DNA of 64,000 bases from Ampelocalamus luodianensis (taxonomy: Eukaryota > Streptophyta > Magnoliopsida > Poales > Poaceae), in assembly GCA_036346255.1 (NCBI GenBank), contig CM070638.1:37820394-37884393 (forward strand), given 5' to 3'. Below the pieces are notes generated by a model, which was not told where the DNA came from, did no database searches, and worked only from the letters and a program-made list of their open reading frames with translations. The translations under genes and the position numbers were made by a program. Positions 37,328 through 49,431 of this stretch are shown here, one piece after another; position 1 is the stretch's first letter; the number at the start of each line of letters is the position of its first letter.

Positions 37328-38034
37328 TACTGACCAGAGAAACCCCTAGCTTGGACGTCCCTAGTATATTTTGAAAACTTACTTTCCAAATATCGGTGCT
37401 TTCTGAAAATCTTAAGTAAGTTCTCGATTTTACTTCTCATCTATCCTAGTTTGCTCATCTCACCTCATTCTAAACTAAATTTGAAAGTGAGTTTTCTCTC
37501 ATCTTCTTTCAAAAGATAGTTGTTTATCGAGTAGATTGGTTTTGGGGACATCATGAGAGTTATAAAATAAAAAGTATGGCTGTCTTGAGAAGATTAGAGC
37601 TTTGGAAGTCTGCAAATTTCGGCCATAAGTTGAATGGAGAAATCTGGACAGCAAGCAAGACAATTTCTGGACAGCTAGCATCTAGGTAGTGAAAGTGCTG
37701 AAATGAGAGGTTAATTCCACTAAAAACTTGTAGGGTTAACAGGGTAAGAAGTGATATGAGTTAGCTTAGTGTCTAACCCTCCTTTAGTATGATTTTCACC
37801 CTGTTCCTAGCTATCTCGAACAGGAGTAGTGCTCTGAAATTTGTCTTTCTGAAAAATTGATTGCTCGTTTTTCCATACGAGTTAGTCATAACAGGAAGGT
37901 GGTTGCTATCTTTATGACCTTGCTGCAATTTTATGTTGATACTTGAGCCTTTAAAGAGTGTTTTGTTAAGAGGTTAGTAGTTTTCTTTGTCTCCTGTTCC
38001 GGAGTTGAGTTTTAACCCATTTTTGTGGAACAGG

Positions 38035-39400
38035 ATGACAAGAACCACCCGCAACAGTCAGCCGGCTGGTTCTGATGAGGAGCTTCCCCCTCCTCCGACC
38101 ATGGCTGAGGTTCTCGCTCGACGAGCGGAATCGCATGGACCGCACCCGTATCTTGGAGGTCATTGCGAGAACACCTCCGCTCCGCCGCCGCCGAGATCTG
38201 GAGGTGGTGGCCACCGGCCTCGTGGTGGGCTTGCGGAGTTTCTCGTGCAGCCACCCACTTTCTCTCGACGGAGGATCCACTCGACGCGGATGATTGGTCG
38301 CGCCTTGTTGAGCGAAGCTCAATATCGCTCGATGCCGGGAGCGGAGCGGGCACTCTTTGCATCCCATCGCCTTGAGGGTGCGGCACTATCTTGGTGGGAG
38401 AACTTTCGCCATGCGGCCCGCAGGACACGTTGTCTCGTGGGATGAGTTTCGATCGCTTTCCGTCGGGCCCACATTCGATGGCCTCGATGAAGCTCAAGAA
38501 GAAGGAGTTTCTTGCGCTTAGCGGGCGCAAGTCTGTCTCGGAGTATCTTTACGAGTTTAACCACTTGGCTCGTTATGCTCGGGAGAGGTGGCCTCGATGA
38601 GGCTAAGCAGAGAAGTTCATGGATGGGTTGTCCGAGGAGCTACGGGACAAGCTATCTATAGTGGACTTTGTCGACTTCGTGCCTTGGTTGACAAGGCCAT
38701 CGCCGCCGAGCACAAGGCGAAGGCGCTGGGTGAGTCCATAGCGCAAGTGGGAGGCACATCGATGCGCACAGTGGCCTCACTCGTCCCGTGTTGGGCCCAC
38801 ACCAGGCTCGTGCTTTGGCTTCACCACCGCCAGGCCGTCGGCACCGCTGCTCGCCCCCGCAGCCGTGTTTGACCACGTGCACTGCGACCAGCGAAGAAAG
38901 TTGCGCCCGCAACCCACCGCCGATGTTACTGTTCGCCGCAACAAGAAGGGCCATTATGCTAGCAGCTGCCCTCGAGAGATCGAGCGCCCTCGTCCTAATG
39001 GAGGACGCGGAATGGTCACACACCGACCGTAAGGTGATCCGAAGACCCGTGGTGTCGGAGTGGTCGAGTCAACCACATCTCTGGCCGAGGAGGCACAGAG
39101 GCGCCCGACGTTGTGTTGGGTACGCCCTTGTTAATTTACATCCCGCTACGCTTTATTTGACTGAGCTTCAGATTCTTTTATTTCGAGGTCTTTGTCGTTG
39201 ATTGTGGACTTCACCGTGTTCCTTTGGGTATTCCACTTCGATTCGCTCTCGGGTTCGGAAATGAGAGACCAAGTATGCCGGGATGTTCCTATCCACATCG
39301 AAGGAGTGGGATTCTTGGCGAATCTTATCCTACTCGACTCGGCACGCTTGGATGTGATTCTTGGCATGGATTGGTTGTCCCAACACTTGGGGCAAATCGA
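38035..39400 (+). pseudogene. Element G gag and protease region, multiply frameshifted
   Basis: The start is MTRTTRNSQPAG at 38035, then ELPPPPTMAEVLARR. Conserved gag pieces appear in alternating frames: LFASHRLEGAALSWWENFR (38350-38410), MKLKKKEFLALS then KSVSEYLYEFNHLARYA (38480-38580), and ALVDKAIAAEHKAKALGES. The zinc-knuckle area (38925-38985) keeps the KKGHYASSCP order only if frames are switched. The protease site at 39151-39180 reads LF-D-stop-ASDSF: the expected DSGA loop has lost three bases, giving a TGA at 39162. Further on DVILGMDWLSQH (39352-39387) is intact. This region has no usable frame as assembled. Confidence 0.85.
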
Positions 39401-39599
39401 CAGTGCGTGAAGATTGTCTACCTCACCACTCTTCAGTGAACAGGTTGGGTTTTCGCCACGCTTGCGAGAACCCCATCTTTATGTCCTTGAAGCGAAGCGG
39501 TGTGGAGATTCACGACGCCCCACCGTGTGTGACTTCGCGGATGTCTTTCCAAGATTTACCAGGATGCCTCTGCTCGCGATCCGGAGTTCGTGATAGAGT

Positions 39600-42322
39600 T
39601 GTGCCCGTGCATCGCCCTATTTCTAAGAGGTCAGACGCATGCCTCCTAATGAGTTGGAGGAGTCAAGAAGCAACCGGTGAGCTGCAAGAGAAGGGTTTTA
39701 TCCGTCCTAGCTCATCTCCTTGGGGTTGTCCAGATTATCTTTGTAAAGAAGAAGGACAAGACCTCGCGCATGTGTGTTGATTACCGTCCGCTTAATGAGG
39801 TGACGGTAAAGAACAAGTATCCTTTACCCGCATTGATGACCTTTTCGATCAGCTTGACCAGGGCTCGAGTCTTCTCAAGATTGACTTGAGACGGGCTATC
39901 ATCAAGTCGATCGGGGCCGAGGATATTCCTAAGACGGCTTTTGCTACTCGTTATGGACTTTACGAGTACACCGTCATGTCTTTTGGGTTGACTAATGCTC
40001 TGCTTTATTCATGAATCTTATGAACTCGTGATTCATGGAGTATTTGGATAGGTTTGTGGTGGTATTCATCGATGATATCCTTATCTACTCCAAGAGTGAA
40101 GAAGAGCATCTTGAGCATCTTCACTTGTATTGGGCAAGTCGTGAACACCATGGTATGCCAAATTCAAAGAAGTGCGACTCGTTGAAGGAAGTGGCGTTTT
40201 GGGCCATGTTCTTTCAAAGGAGGTGTGGTGTGGATCCTAGCAAGGTCGTTGATGTGCTATCTTGGGTCACCCAAGTCGGTCACCGATGTGCGGAGTTTTC
40301 TTGGTTTGGTGGCTACTACCGCCGCTTCATCGAAATTTCTCCAAGATTGCGGCCTATGACCGAATTGCTTAAGAAGGACAAGAAGTTTGAGTGGTCATTG
40401 CTTGTGATGTGAGTTTTGGGAACTCAAGAAGCGGTTGACCTCACCAAAGCTTGTTCTCCCGATATTCACAAGAGTTTCGATATCTATTGTGATGCTTCGT
40501 CGTGGTCTTGGTTGTGTTCTTATGCAGGAGGGCAAGGTTGTGGCCTATGCATCGCAAGCAGCTAAGGCCTCATGAACTCAACTATCCTACTCATGACTTG
40601 AGTTGGTCTTGTGGTCCATGCACTCAAGATTTGGCGGCATTACGATTGGTAACCGTTGTGAGGTGTATTCCACCACAAGAGCTTGAAGTACTTGTTCACC
40701 CAACAGATCTGAACCTCGGGCAAAGAAGATGGTTGGAATTGATCAGGACTACGACATGGGTATTCAGTACCATCCGGCAAGGCCAATGTTGTTGCGGATG
40801 CACTCGGTCGGAAGGTGTATTGCAACATGCCGATGCTCCAAGAGCGTGACCTTCCTCATTCGAATTCCAGCGCCTTAATTTGGGTTTGACCGAGCACTGT
40901 TCTCTTGCTACATTGGTTGTGCAACCAACCTTGGTGGACCAAATCAAGGCGCACAAACAGACATGATGTTGGTGTGAGCGGATCAGCGTAACATCAGGAT
41001 GGATAGCCAAGTGCTTTTCAGAGGATGAGCATGGCGTTGTGTGGTTTGGACGGCGTCTTGTGGTTCCTAAGGTCATGGAATTGCGAATTTGATTCTCCGC
41101 GAAGCCCATGATTCTCCCTTGTCTATTCACCCGGGCTACCAAGATGTATCAGATCTTCGCCGAGATTCGTGGACCCAATGAAGCGCGAGATTGCTGTGTT
41201 CGTTGTCGAGTGCGACGTGTCTTTGCCGTGTGAAGGCCGAGCATCGGCGTCCAGCCAGTCTTCTTCACCCTTGCCGCGCGAATGGAAGTGGATTCGCTGG
41301 CATGGACTTCATCACCGGATTGCCCCGCTTCGTCCAAAGGGAATGATGCTATTTGGGTGCGTGATCGACGGGTTGACTAAAGTGGCACATTTCCTTCCCG
41401 TCAAGACTCGGCCGTGTGGGGCCTTTGGCCGAACTTATGTCTCAAGGATTGTGAGTCTTCACGGTGTGCAAGACGATTATTTCGATCGTGGTGCACTTTT
41501 CACCTCGCGGTTTGGCATAGTCCGCAAGAGGCTATGGGGACCCGCTTCATTTCAAGATCTGACCTTTCATCCTCGGGATCGATGGTCGACGGAGCGAGTC
41601 AACCAAGTGTTGGAGGATATGCTCGTGCTTGTGTTCTTTCCTATGGGAAGAAGTGGGAGAAGTGCCTACCATTTGCCGAGTTCTCCTACAACAACGATTT
41701 CGAGCGGTCTTGGCATGGCACCATTTGAGGCTTTGTATGGGAGGAGATGCAGAACCCATTGAACCGGTCGAGATCGTGAGCGGCGATTTTTCGCCCGATT
41801 CGATCAATGAGGCCGAAAGTCAAGTTCGATTGATCCGCGAGCATCTGCGCACGCCCACCCGCATAAAGAGCTATGCGGATCGTCGTCGCCGTGAGTTGAG
41901 CTTTGAGCCCAATGACTTTGTGTATCTCAAAGTCTCACCCTTGAAGGGCCATCGCGTTTGGCATCAAGGGCAAGTTGGCTCCTCGATATGTTGGGCCTTA
42001 CCGTGTCATCGAGAAAGTTGGAGCGATCGCGTGCATTGGAGCTACCACCGCACTTGAGGGTGTGCATGATGTGTTCCATGTTTCACACTGAAGAAGTGCC
42101 TCCGTGTCCCGACCGAGGAAGCTCCATTGGAGGTTCTCGATGTACGTGAGAATTTGACCTACCGCGAGCATCCTGCTCAGATTCTTGAGGAATCAAGCGG
42201 AGGACGAGGAACCGTGTCATCAAGTTCCTTAAGGTTCATGGTCAAACCATTACGAAGATGAAGCAACTTGGGAGCGTGAAGATCGCCTTCGTGCAGATTT
42301 TCCTTCCTTCTTCTCCGAGTAA
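39600..42322 (+). pseudogene. Element G pol: RT, RNase H, integrase and chromodomain-like tail, multiply frameshifted
   Basis: RT is recognised by KKKDKTSRMCVDYRPLNEVT (39745-39800), YEYTVMSFGLTNA and the catalytic FIDD with DILIYSKSEEEHLEHL (about 40062-40120). YYRRFIEISP (40313-40343) belongs to the connection region and LRPHELNYPTHDL (40563-40600) to RNase H. Integrase fragments include MDFITGLP-like codons near 41310, LTKVAHFLPVKTR (41374-41412) and WEKCLPFAEFSYNND (41660-41700). The C-terminus near 42130-42320 gives LDVRENLTYREHPAQILEES and TWEREDRLRADFPSFFSE, then TAA at 42320, resembling the chromodomain tail of Tekay/Del elements. At least eight frame changes are needed to read through. 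Confidence 0.87.
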
Positions 42323-42347
42323 ATGTAATCTCGGTCGAGATTCTTGT

Positions 42348-42358
42348 AAGGGGGAGAG
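42348..42358 (+). other. Polypurine tract of element G
   Basis: AAGGGGGAGAG lies immediately before the 3' LTR (TG at 42360). This is the expected primer site for plus-strand DNA synthesis. Confidence 0.85.
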
Positions 42359-42359
42359 T

Positions 42360-45300
42360 TGTAACATCCCAATTTTGGGCTTGTGTTTCAAATGTAAGAA
42401 AATCAGTAGAAATTAAAACTTTTCTTACATCATGTAATTCTGTGGTGCCAAGAAATTCTTGTACAAGGAATTATGGAAATACATTGTCACAAGTCTTGTT
42501 GATCCAAATCTTGTTATTCCAAAAACAATCTTGTCAAATCTTATGATCATTCTCTGAAATATTTTTCCTAAGTCTCTGTGATGGTATGTGACCCCTCTGA
42601 AAAATCTCACAATTTTAGAAATTGTTTGAAAATTTTAGAGGCGATCAAACCTGTTTGACTCTCAGTCAAACATTAAAACAGAGCCTTGCAGAATTTTTGG
42701 AGATTTATTCGCAGCATAAAAATCTCTGAAAATTTTACACAAGGTTAATATCTGAGTTAGCAAGCTCCTGTAAAATTTTCATAATTTTTGGAGTTAATTT
42801 GCTACCTCAAATAAATCTTTCAGAGTCTCTGTTCTTTTTCAAAGTCAAACTTGGTTTACTGTTGCTTGGGTTCGAGTCAGACTCGGGCTCGAGCCACTTG
42901 TTTCGGTCCAGTCAACTAAACGCACCGAGCCACTCTTTAAAGAGCGCGTTGAATCTCGTCCGTTGGATTTCAATCGCACGGCCCGCGCGCGAGTAAGACT
43001 TCGGACTTTCCGGTTGCAAGGTTGATTGTCAACCGTTAGATCTCCATCCAACCGTCGAGATGCGCCGAGACTTTCGGACCCTCCGGTTGCATTTTTGAAT
43101 CTGAGTCGTTGGATTCAGATCCAACGCTCGCGCACCCCTTCGTTGTAAATGAGAATTGCGACGTGGGGCAATCTGAGCCATCCATTTCTAATCTGAAGGC
43201 TCGCAATCTCCCCGTTGTGTTTTAAACCTGGGAGGCGTGGTGCTTTCGTGGCCGTCCGATTTAGATCGTAGGTCGTGAATCGCTGAGAGCTTTTGCGCTG
43301 GTCATCTTCAACCTCCGCCGTGCGAAAACAGTGCAAGGCATGGTGAGGTCATTTCTTGCTCCCTAAAGCCACCCTAGCCGACGTGTAGTGGTATGGGCGG
43401 TACATTGAACTAGGCCATGCCCTAAAACACGTCTTCACCTCTTTTCCTTGTCGGCCGCGCCTTGTGTTTTGTGTTTTGCCGCCGAGAGAGGAGTGGTGCA
43501 AACCCTAACACTTTCATGACTTTATAAGCACCCTCAATGCCTCTGGTATGTCTTTAGACCACCACCAAGCTTCACTCACGGTGTTGGAGCTTAATACCTC
43601 AAAAATGGCAAACGCCATTGTTGACCGTGGAGCTCCATCAGTGTTCTTGGTGTTCCAGTGGTCCTCCTTCATGTTTCTTTGCCCTAACCTCATCTATTCA
43701 TCACCTTGAACATTTCCCCTCACTTAATTTTGGATTTGATTCTCAGGAATTGTCCAATTTGGGGTTTGTTCAAATTCGGCCGAATTTGGTCATCTTCTTC
43801 CTCAGCTCAGGTGAGTGCTCCATTTTCCAATTCTTTGCTCATGTAGCTTCTGTGAATCATTATGAAGCTATACTGAAGCTTTGGTATCACTCATTTGGCT
43901 CAGGGTGTCATTTTCGGGTTTTCTTCTTCAAGTCCGGCGAGCTTCCACCGTGGTCAAGCTTCTCCGACCGTCCTTGAAGCCTCTTCTCGCTAAGGTAGCT
44001 TCTTATTAGTCCTTAGAAGCCATGGCACCCGCTTCCTTGGACCGCAGCGGAGCTTTTCGCTATTTTCATGTTTAGCTATAAAGCTCCGTTTTCATTTTCC
44101 GCGGCTAGCCGGCGTTCTCCCTCGCCGCCGGCGAGAATGCTACCATTAGACTCGTTGTGCTATTGCGATTCCATTTTAGTACTTGTGGAGCGCGCGCGCC
44201 AAAGTGTCGCCGCGATTCGTTGAAGCCACTCGGGTTTGCCGCACAGCGCTCCGTTTTCATCACCGTTAGGACACGTTAATTGCTGATCATTAGTTATTAA
44301 TTATGTCGTAATCATTATTATTGCGCCACCGACCGATGGGCCCAATCTCGTTGAATCAATCTCTGTTTCTCTCGCATTTGTTCGACATCATTAAGGCTTA
44401 ATCATTGATTAATTAATGCATTCGGCATTTAGTCCTCGTCCGAAATCTCCTCCGGTCATGACTTGTGGGCCCGAGGGATTAAAATCAAATTCGATAGTCA
44501 TTAGTATCTATTTAATGATCGGCATTAGTGGCATTAATTACGTCCTAACCACCACTCTCGATCGCCACGACAAGTGGGTCCAGGTGCCTTTGTGCACGTA
44601 AAACCAAATAGCGTGGGTGACTCGAAGTCACCGACATGCGGTCCCACATGTCGGCATCCTGTTTGAACTTCGATCATCACCACCGCCCATTTTAGATCTG
44701 CGGTCTTGATCGTGAGTGCATTCGGACCATCCGGTTCCCCTCATCATCCTGGACCGTCGATCTTGCGATCAATGGCTGAGATCGTGTGTGCAATCGGACA
44801 ATCCGGTTGTTGGTGCGTGCTGGGCCGTCCATCTGTCGATCTGCGGCTGGGATTGGCCCAAGCAACCGCACCGTCCGGTTGCATACACTCGTGTGAGCCG
44901 TTGGATCTTGATCCAACGGTGGACCCCGATTAGGTTTGGCGCGCGTGCGCTATTTCCAGCGTGCGTGGGCTGTTGGATTTTAAATCTACGGCCCACGGGC
45001 GTCCACGTCATTTTCTTTGTTTTGGGTTGTTCTGTATTTCGGTAAGTATTTATTTAACGACTGAAAATGATGTAAAAACTTTAGAAACTCATAACTAATT
45101 CATTTTAACTGCTTTTTAGTTAATCCCAACTGTAATAAATCATGTTATCACTTTAGCTTATTATAAAAATGGATGTAAGCATGTTCGATGTGAGTAAAAT
45201 TTTATAACTAGGAATAACTTGATTTACGTCATTTTGAATATTCGGAAAATGAATAAAACTTTAGAAAATGCATATCTTGCTCTGTGTATGTCCAAAATGA

Positions 45301-47566
45301 ATGATTCCAACCTTGATAAATTTGTTATTAACCCAACGTTAATATAAAAATGATGGTAGGTCCAAGATTGTAACAGAAACCTTGATTAATGAGTTAGTAC
45401 CTATTTTTAGCATTTAGAAAATTCTGGAAGACTTATAAAATGCACAAGTAATTCTCTGTAAATGCAAAATATATTTGATAAATTCTAGAAAACCCCTCTG
45501 TTGGTATACTTCTCTGTAAAATTAGTTTTGAACATATTTATGCTCCTGGAAAGTGCATTATGCCAATTTTGCATCTTAGAAAAATCATAACTAAATCACT
45601 TTAACTCCAAATGACCTGAAATTTTGTATGGGTTACCTATATACCAGTAGGTAGCTACCATAAAAATTCCAGCTTCAAAATCTCTCTAGAAAATATTTTT
45701 GCTACAGTGCTAATTATGGCCGAAAATGTATTTTTATGCATTATCTTTTGCACCACAAATCCAAATTAGGTTTTTCCAGTTTCTATGTCTAGGTATATTC
45801 GTATTCTACCTTATGTGTAAATTTCGTCGCATTTGGTTAAGTTTTGCTTGCTCTTTTGTTTATTTGTGGCTCGTCTTATTGGTTGTTCTTGGTTCTTTTG
45901 CCTTTACGCTTAGGATTTGACATTTGCGGTAATCCCGAGAACGATCCTCGCAACCAATTGAGCAACGACAAGAAGGCAAGCAGTTTGATCATGTTAATCC
46001 CAGTATTTTAAGTATTTATGTTGATTACAAATTCTATGTATGCATTGCTACTTTGTTTTAATAGTTGGCCTAGTAGATGCATTTCCTTAGCAAATGATTA
46101 TCCTCTACTACCATGAGCCTAGGTTACTTGCTGTGATTAAGAGTTCGTGGAGGGCTCTTGTCACTTAGTAGTTGCGAATAAATTGCTTAGCCATGCCTAG
46201 CTTCTAGAAATGGGCGGTTATCGACTTGTCGATAACCTTGATCACACAAAACTTATTATGATTTATGATTTCCACCTTGTGCCATGTCTACTTGTGAAAA
46301 CTAAAATTAAAAGCAAAATGATTTAGACTTGGGCACAATGGTATGTTGGTGTGATTCTCGGGTGTGACTGGAATGGTGCCTAAGTCAACAAGGACCGAAC
46401 ATCTTGTTACACTAAACCAAGCATTTTGCGTGCTAACCACACTAGAGGGAAATGGGACCTCTCTTGACTAAGTACTTTGGGGGGTGTTAATTAATGAGTC
46501 GCGTGGTGGGTTGCATATGGGATATATGCAACATGGACGTGTTTGTGGGGAGGGGAGCACCGCAGGGCGGTGTCTCTGCTCACGTATGGGTCCTTGTGAT
46601 CCATATTTAGTCGGCAGATCACTAAGGGTTAACCCCATACGTGCGGCTCTTGATTAGCTCAATCCATTGGAAATGTCTCGTAGGACTTAGCGTGCTAAGC
46701 ATACCAAAGGTAGTGTGCTTCATCGGGTGGCGAAAGGCGATGCAAGTGTGGGTACATTGGTACACCCTGCAGGTATTAAAACTATTCGAATAGCCTCGTC
46801 CCAGGTTATGGACACGCTTGGGAGGTCTTTCGAGAGTTAGACTACAACCTTTTAAATTAAAACTTGATGGGTGATGCGAATCGTGATTCGTGCTATGTTG
46901 TGGTGACTATTGGGATAGTCACTTCCGGTGGTTACTTGTATGTATCTCAGATTTTCTGTTACTTTGATAACTAAACAGATTTGCAAACTTGCTTTTGAAA
47001 TGTATTACATCATTGCAAATAAAGTTGGCTTCATGCAAAATAAGACATACAACCTCCACCTAAATAAGCTTGCACGTAGTTATGAATAGGTCTGCTATTC
47101 CACACGTCGATCTTAAGTGTACAAAGACAATCTTTGTACTCGGATGCTATGCTTAATTGTTTTGTTGCAGAGGAAGAAGGTGAGTCAGAAGGGCCTCACT
47201 TTTGTGAGTCTGTGTTGTGGTAGCTTATGGGACGACTAGCTTGGCGGCCCTGGCCGGTTGCCTTGTGGGTGTGTGGCTAACCTGGTCGACTTTTGTCCTA
47301 GCCATCTTATGGCACATTTTGCTTCATTTGTCATTCTTGTATATTGTTCTATTTGGCGGTCGGCTCTCTTTTGTAATAACTTTACTTTATGTCGTTGTTG
47401 AACTTAGTGATGTATGTTGTATGGAAATGATGTGTAATTTTGTGATGATGTGCATATGTTGCAATTCTGGGAAACATATGCCCATCGAGGCTTAGAATGT
47501 TTAATTAGTAATGCTAGAACCGATTGGAGGTTAAGTGTTACTAGTTAAATATTCCGGGTCCTCACA
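42360..47566 (+). repeat. 3' LTR of element G (5,207 bp)
   Basis: It is the partner of 32164-37310, with the same ends and internal order, and is followed by GTTTA and then the rest of the F integrase. It is about 60 bp longer than the 5' copy, mostly because single CAG, CTG and CGG motifs are complete here and shortened there. Confidence 0.93.
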
Positions 47567-48665
47567 GTTTATATACTCCACTTCCTATTCCTAGTGTACC
47601 TTGGGAGGATATTAGTATGGACTTTGTTTTAGGATTGCCTAGGACTAAGAGGGGGAGGGATTCAGTTTTTGTAGTTGTGGATAGATTCTCTAAAATGGCA
47701 CATTTTATTCCCTGTCACAAAAGCGACGATGCGTCGCATGTAACTGACTTGTTTTTCACGGAAATTATAAGATTGCATGGCATGCCAAAGACGATTGTTT
47801 CAGACCGTGACGTCAAGTTCATGAGCTACTTCTGGAAGACTTTGTGGGCCAAGCTCGGGACAAAGTTGTTATTCTCAACAACTTGTCACCCACAAACGAA
47901 TGGACAAACGGAGGTGGTGAATAGAACACTTTCAATGCTACTACGAACGATGATCAAGAAGAATATAAAAGAGTGGGAGGATTGTTTGCCACATGTGGAG
48001 TTTGCACACAATAGGGCGGTACATTCTACTACTCAATTGTGCCCGTTCGAGGTGGTGTATGGTTTTAAACCAATCATGCCACTTGATTTGCTACCACTTC
48101 CGCTACAGAAATGTGCTAATATGGAGGCGTCAAAGCGTGCTGAATATGTGAAGCAAATTCATGTCAAGACTAAAGAAGAAATTGAAAAGAAGACGCTTAC
48201 ATTATGCTTTGAGAGGCGAACAAGTCAAGAAAGAAGATGCTATTTGAACCGGGTGACTTAGTTTGGGTGCATCTACGCAAAGAACGCTTTCCGGACAAGC
48301 GTAAGTCTAAGTTGATGCCTCGAGGAGATGGGTCATTCAGAGTACTTGAGAAGATCAATGACAATGCATACAAGATAGAGCTTCCGGGTGATGATTATGC
48401 TGTGAGTTCTACATTCAATGTTGCTGATTTGTCACCATTCTTTGGACCGGAAGAATCAGAGTCGAGGACGACTCATTTTCAAGAGGGGGAGGATGATGAG
48501 GACATCCCAACTGGGCCTATTACACGAGCACGAGCTAAAAAGATTAATCAGCAGGTGAACTCGCTCCTACTTAATTTTAATTTTAATTTTGATTGTAATG
48601 AATATATGTTACTACCTAATAGTCTCATATTATGTGTGTGCAGTTTTATACATATAGAAGCATAG
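47567..48665 (+). pseudogene. Element F pol, second part: integrase core and C-terminal domain, ending inside the 3' LTR
   Basis: After the duplicated GTTTA the frame continues as YTPLPIPSVPWEDISMDFVL. The core carries Asp in MDFV (47620), Asp in IVSDRD and Glu in NGQTEVV, with exactly 35 residues between the last two, so the D,D(35)E triad is intact. A frameshift near 48215-48237 separates it from the C-terminal part MLFEPGDLVWVHLRKERFP, which includes the GDLVW-type fold and ITRARAKK. The last 56 codons (from 48494) lie within the 3' LTR; the stop is at 48663-48665. The integrase would insert the cDNA; the frameshift and the G insertion disable it. Confidence 0.9.
48480..48493 (+). other. 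Polypurine tract of element F, within the pol reading frame
   Basis: CAAGAGGGGGAGGA directly precedes the 3' LTR (TGATGAGGAC at 48494). It also encodes QEGED of the polyprotein tail, so coding and priming functions overlap. Confidence 0.85.
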
Positions 48666-49431
48666 GAGACGACATCAGGCCGAAGGAGTGAAGATGCTGC
48701 TGCTAATGCAAACCTGTGTTTGATGACGTGTACAAATATCAAGCACTGTTACATGCATGCATCAATACCAACTAGAAAAAGTGATATGCATGCAAACCAA
48801 GACCCAAGACGTGCTGCATGCATGCAAATCAAGATAGAAGGTGGTGCATGCAACCAAAGAGAGGAGACGTGCTGCATACAACCAAGGAAGGAAGGCCGAA
48901 TGAATGAAAGAAAAGATAACCAAACCGTGACCAACTAGCCAGCATGTTGTGCATGCATGGGAAGCCATCTTGGCTGCACAACATGCATGGAAAGACATCC
49001 TGGCCGAGACCAAAGAATCGGCTATCCTACCCGAGACCGAATCAAACACGAGATGGTCTTTTAGGCCTTGTGTGCGTATGTACGTCCATATAAAAAGGCT
49101 GGCGAGGGCCATGTAACAGGGGACGTTATTTTTTTTAACATATCAATATACTCTTGATTCTAGGGTTTGAGCAATATTACCCCCCTATTAGAATAAGGAG
49201 TTCCAATCTGTTGTGCCGTTTTGTCGTTCTTGCGATTCCTTGTGTTTTGCAGGAGCAGCGACGCGTCTACTTGGTGTGATCGGGTAGACGGGATCACGAG
49301 CGTGTGGTTGGGCGAATTCTTTTGTCGCAGGTCGCTATTTTGACAGTGGTTGGCGCCATCGGTTCGTCAGGTTGCACGGATCCAAGTTAACACCGATCCT
49401 ACGTTGTGAAGATCCGGCATCCCCCGTATCA
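48494..49431 (+). repeat. 3' LTR of element F (938 bp)
   Basis: It matches the split 5' LTR (936 bp) from TGATGAGGACATCCC to CCCCGTATCA with only scattered substitutions. A TATA box is at 49089-49095. The first 172 bp contains the end of the pol frame. The target duplication GACCG follows at 49432. Confidence 0.9.

Larger units (their letters stand above)
32164..47566 (+). mobile_element. Element 'G': Tekay/Del-like Ty3/gypsy chromovirus with 5.2-kb LTRs, inserted in the F integrase
   Basis: Two LTRs (32164-37310 and 42360-47566) both start TGTAACATCCCAATTTTGGG and end in GGTCCTCACA. The 5-bp target duplication GTTTA is at 32159-32163 and 47567-47571. The interior (37311-42359, about 5.05 kb) holds a Met primer-binding site, gag, protease, RT, RNase H, integrase, a chromodomain-like C-terminus and a polypurine tract, all on the plus strand. 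The LTRs are longer than the interior and make up two thirds of the element. Its gene order and the integrase/chromodomain tail fit the Tekay/Del lineage (family knowledge). All frames are fragmented. Confidence 0.92.
23743..49431 (+). mobile_element. Element 'F': Ty3/gypsy retrotransposon, CRM-like chromovirus, carrying two later insertions
   Basis: The element is bounded by GACCG on both sides (23738-23742 and 49432-49436). Both LTRs start TGATGAGGACATCCC and end CCCCGTATCA. Without the nested solo LTR E and element G it is about 8.0 kb: 5' LTR, Met primer-binding site, 1.4-kb leader, gag, protease, RT, RNase H, integrase, polypurine tract and 3' LTR. The integrase opening MDFVLGLPRT and DRFSKMAHFIPC, and the pol frame running into the 3' LTR, suggest the CRM lineage; this is by recall, not a search. 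The LTR copies differ at few sites. Multiple frameshifts make it inactive as assembled. Confidence 0.88.
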
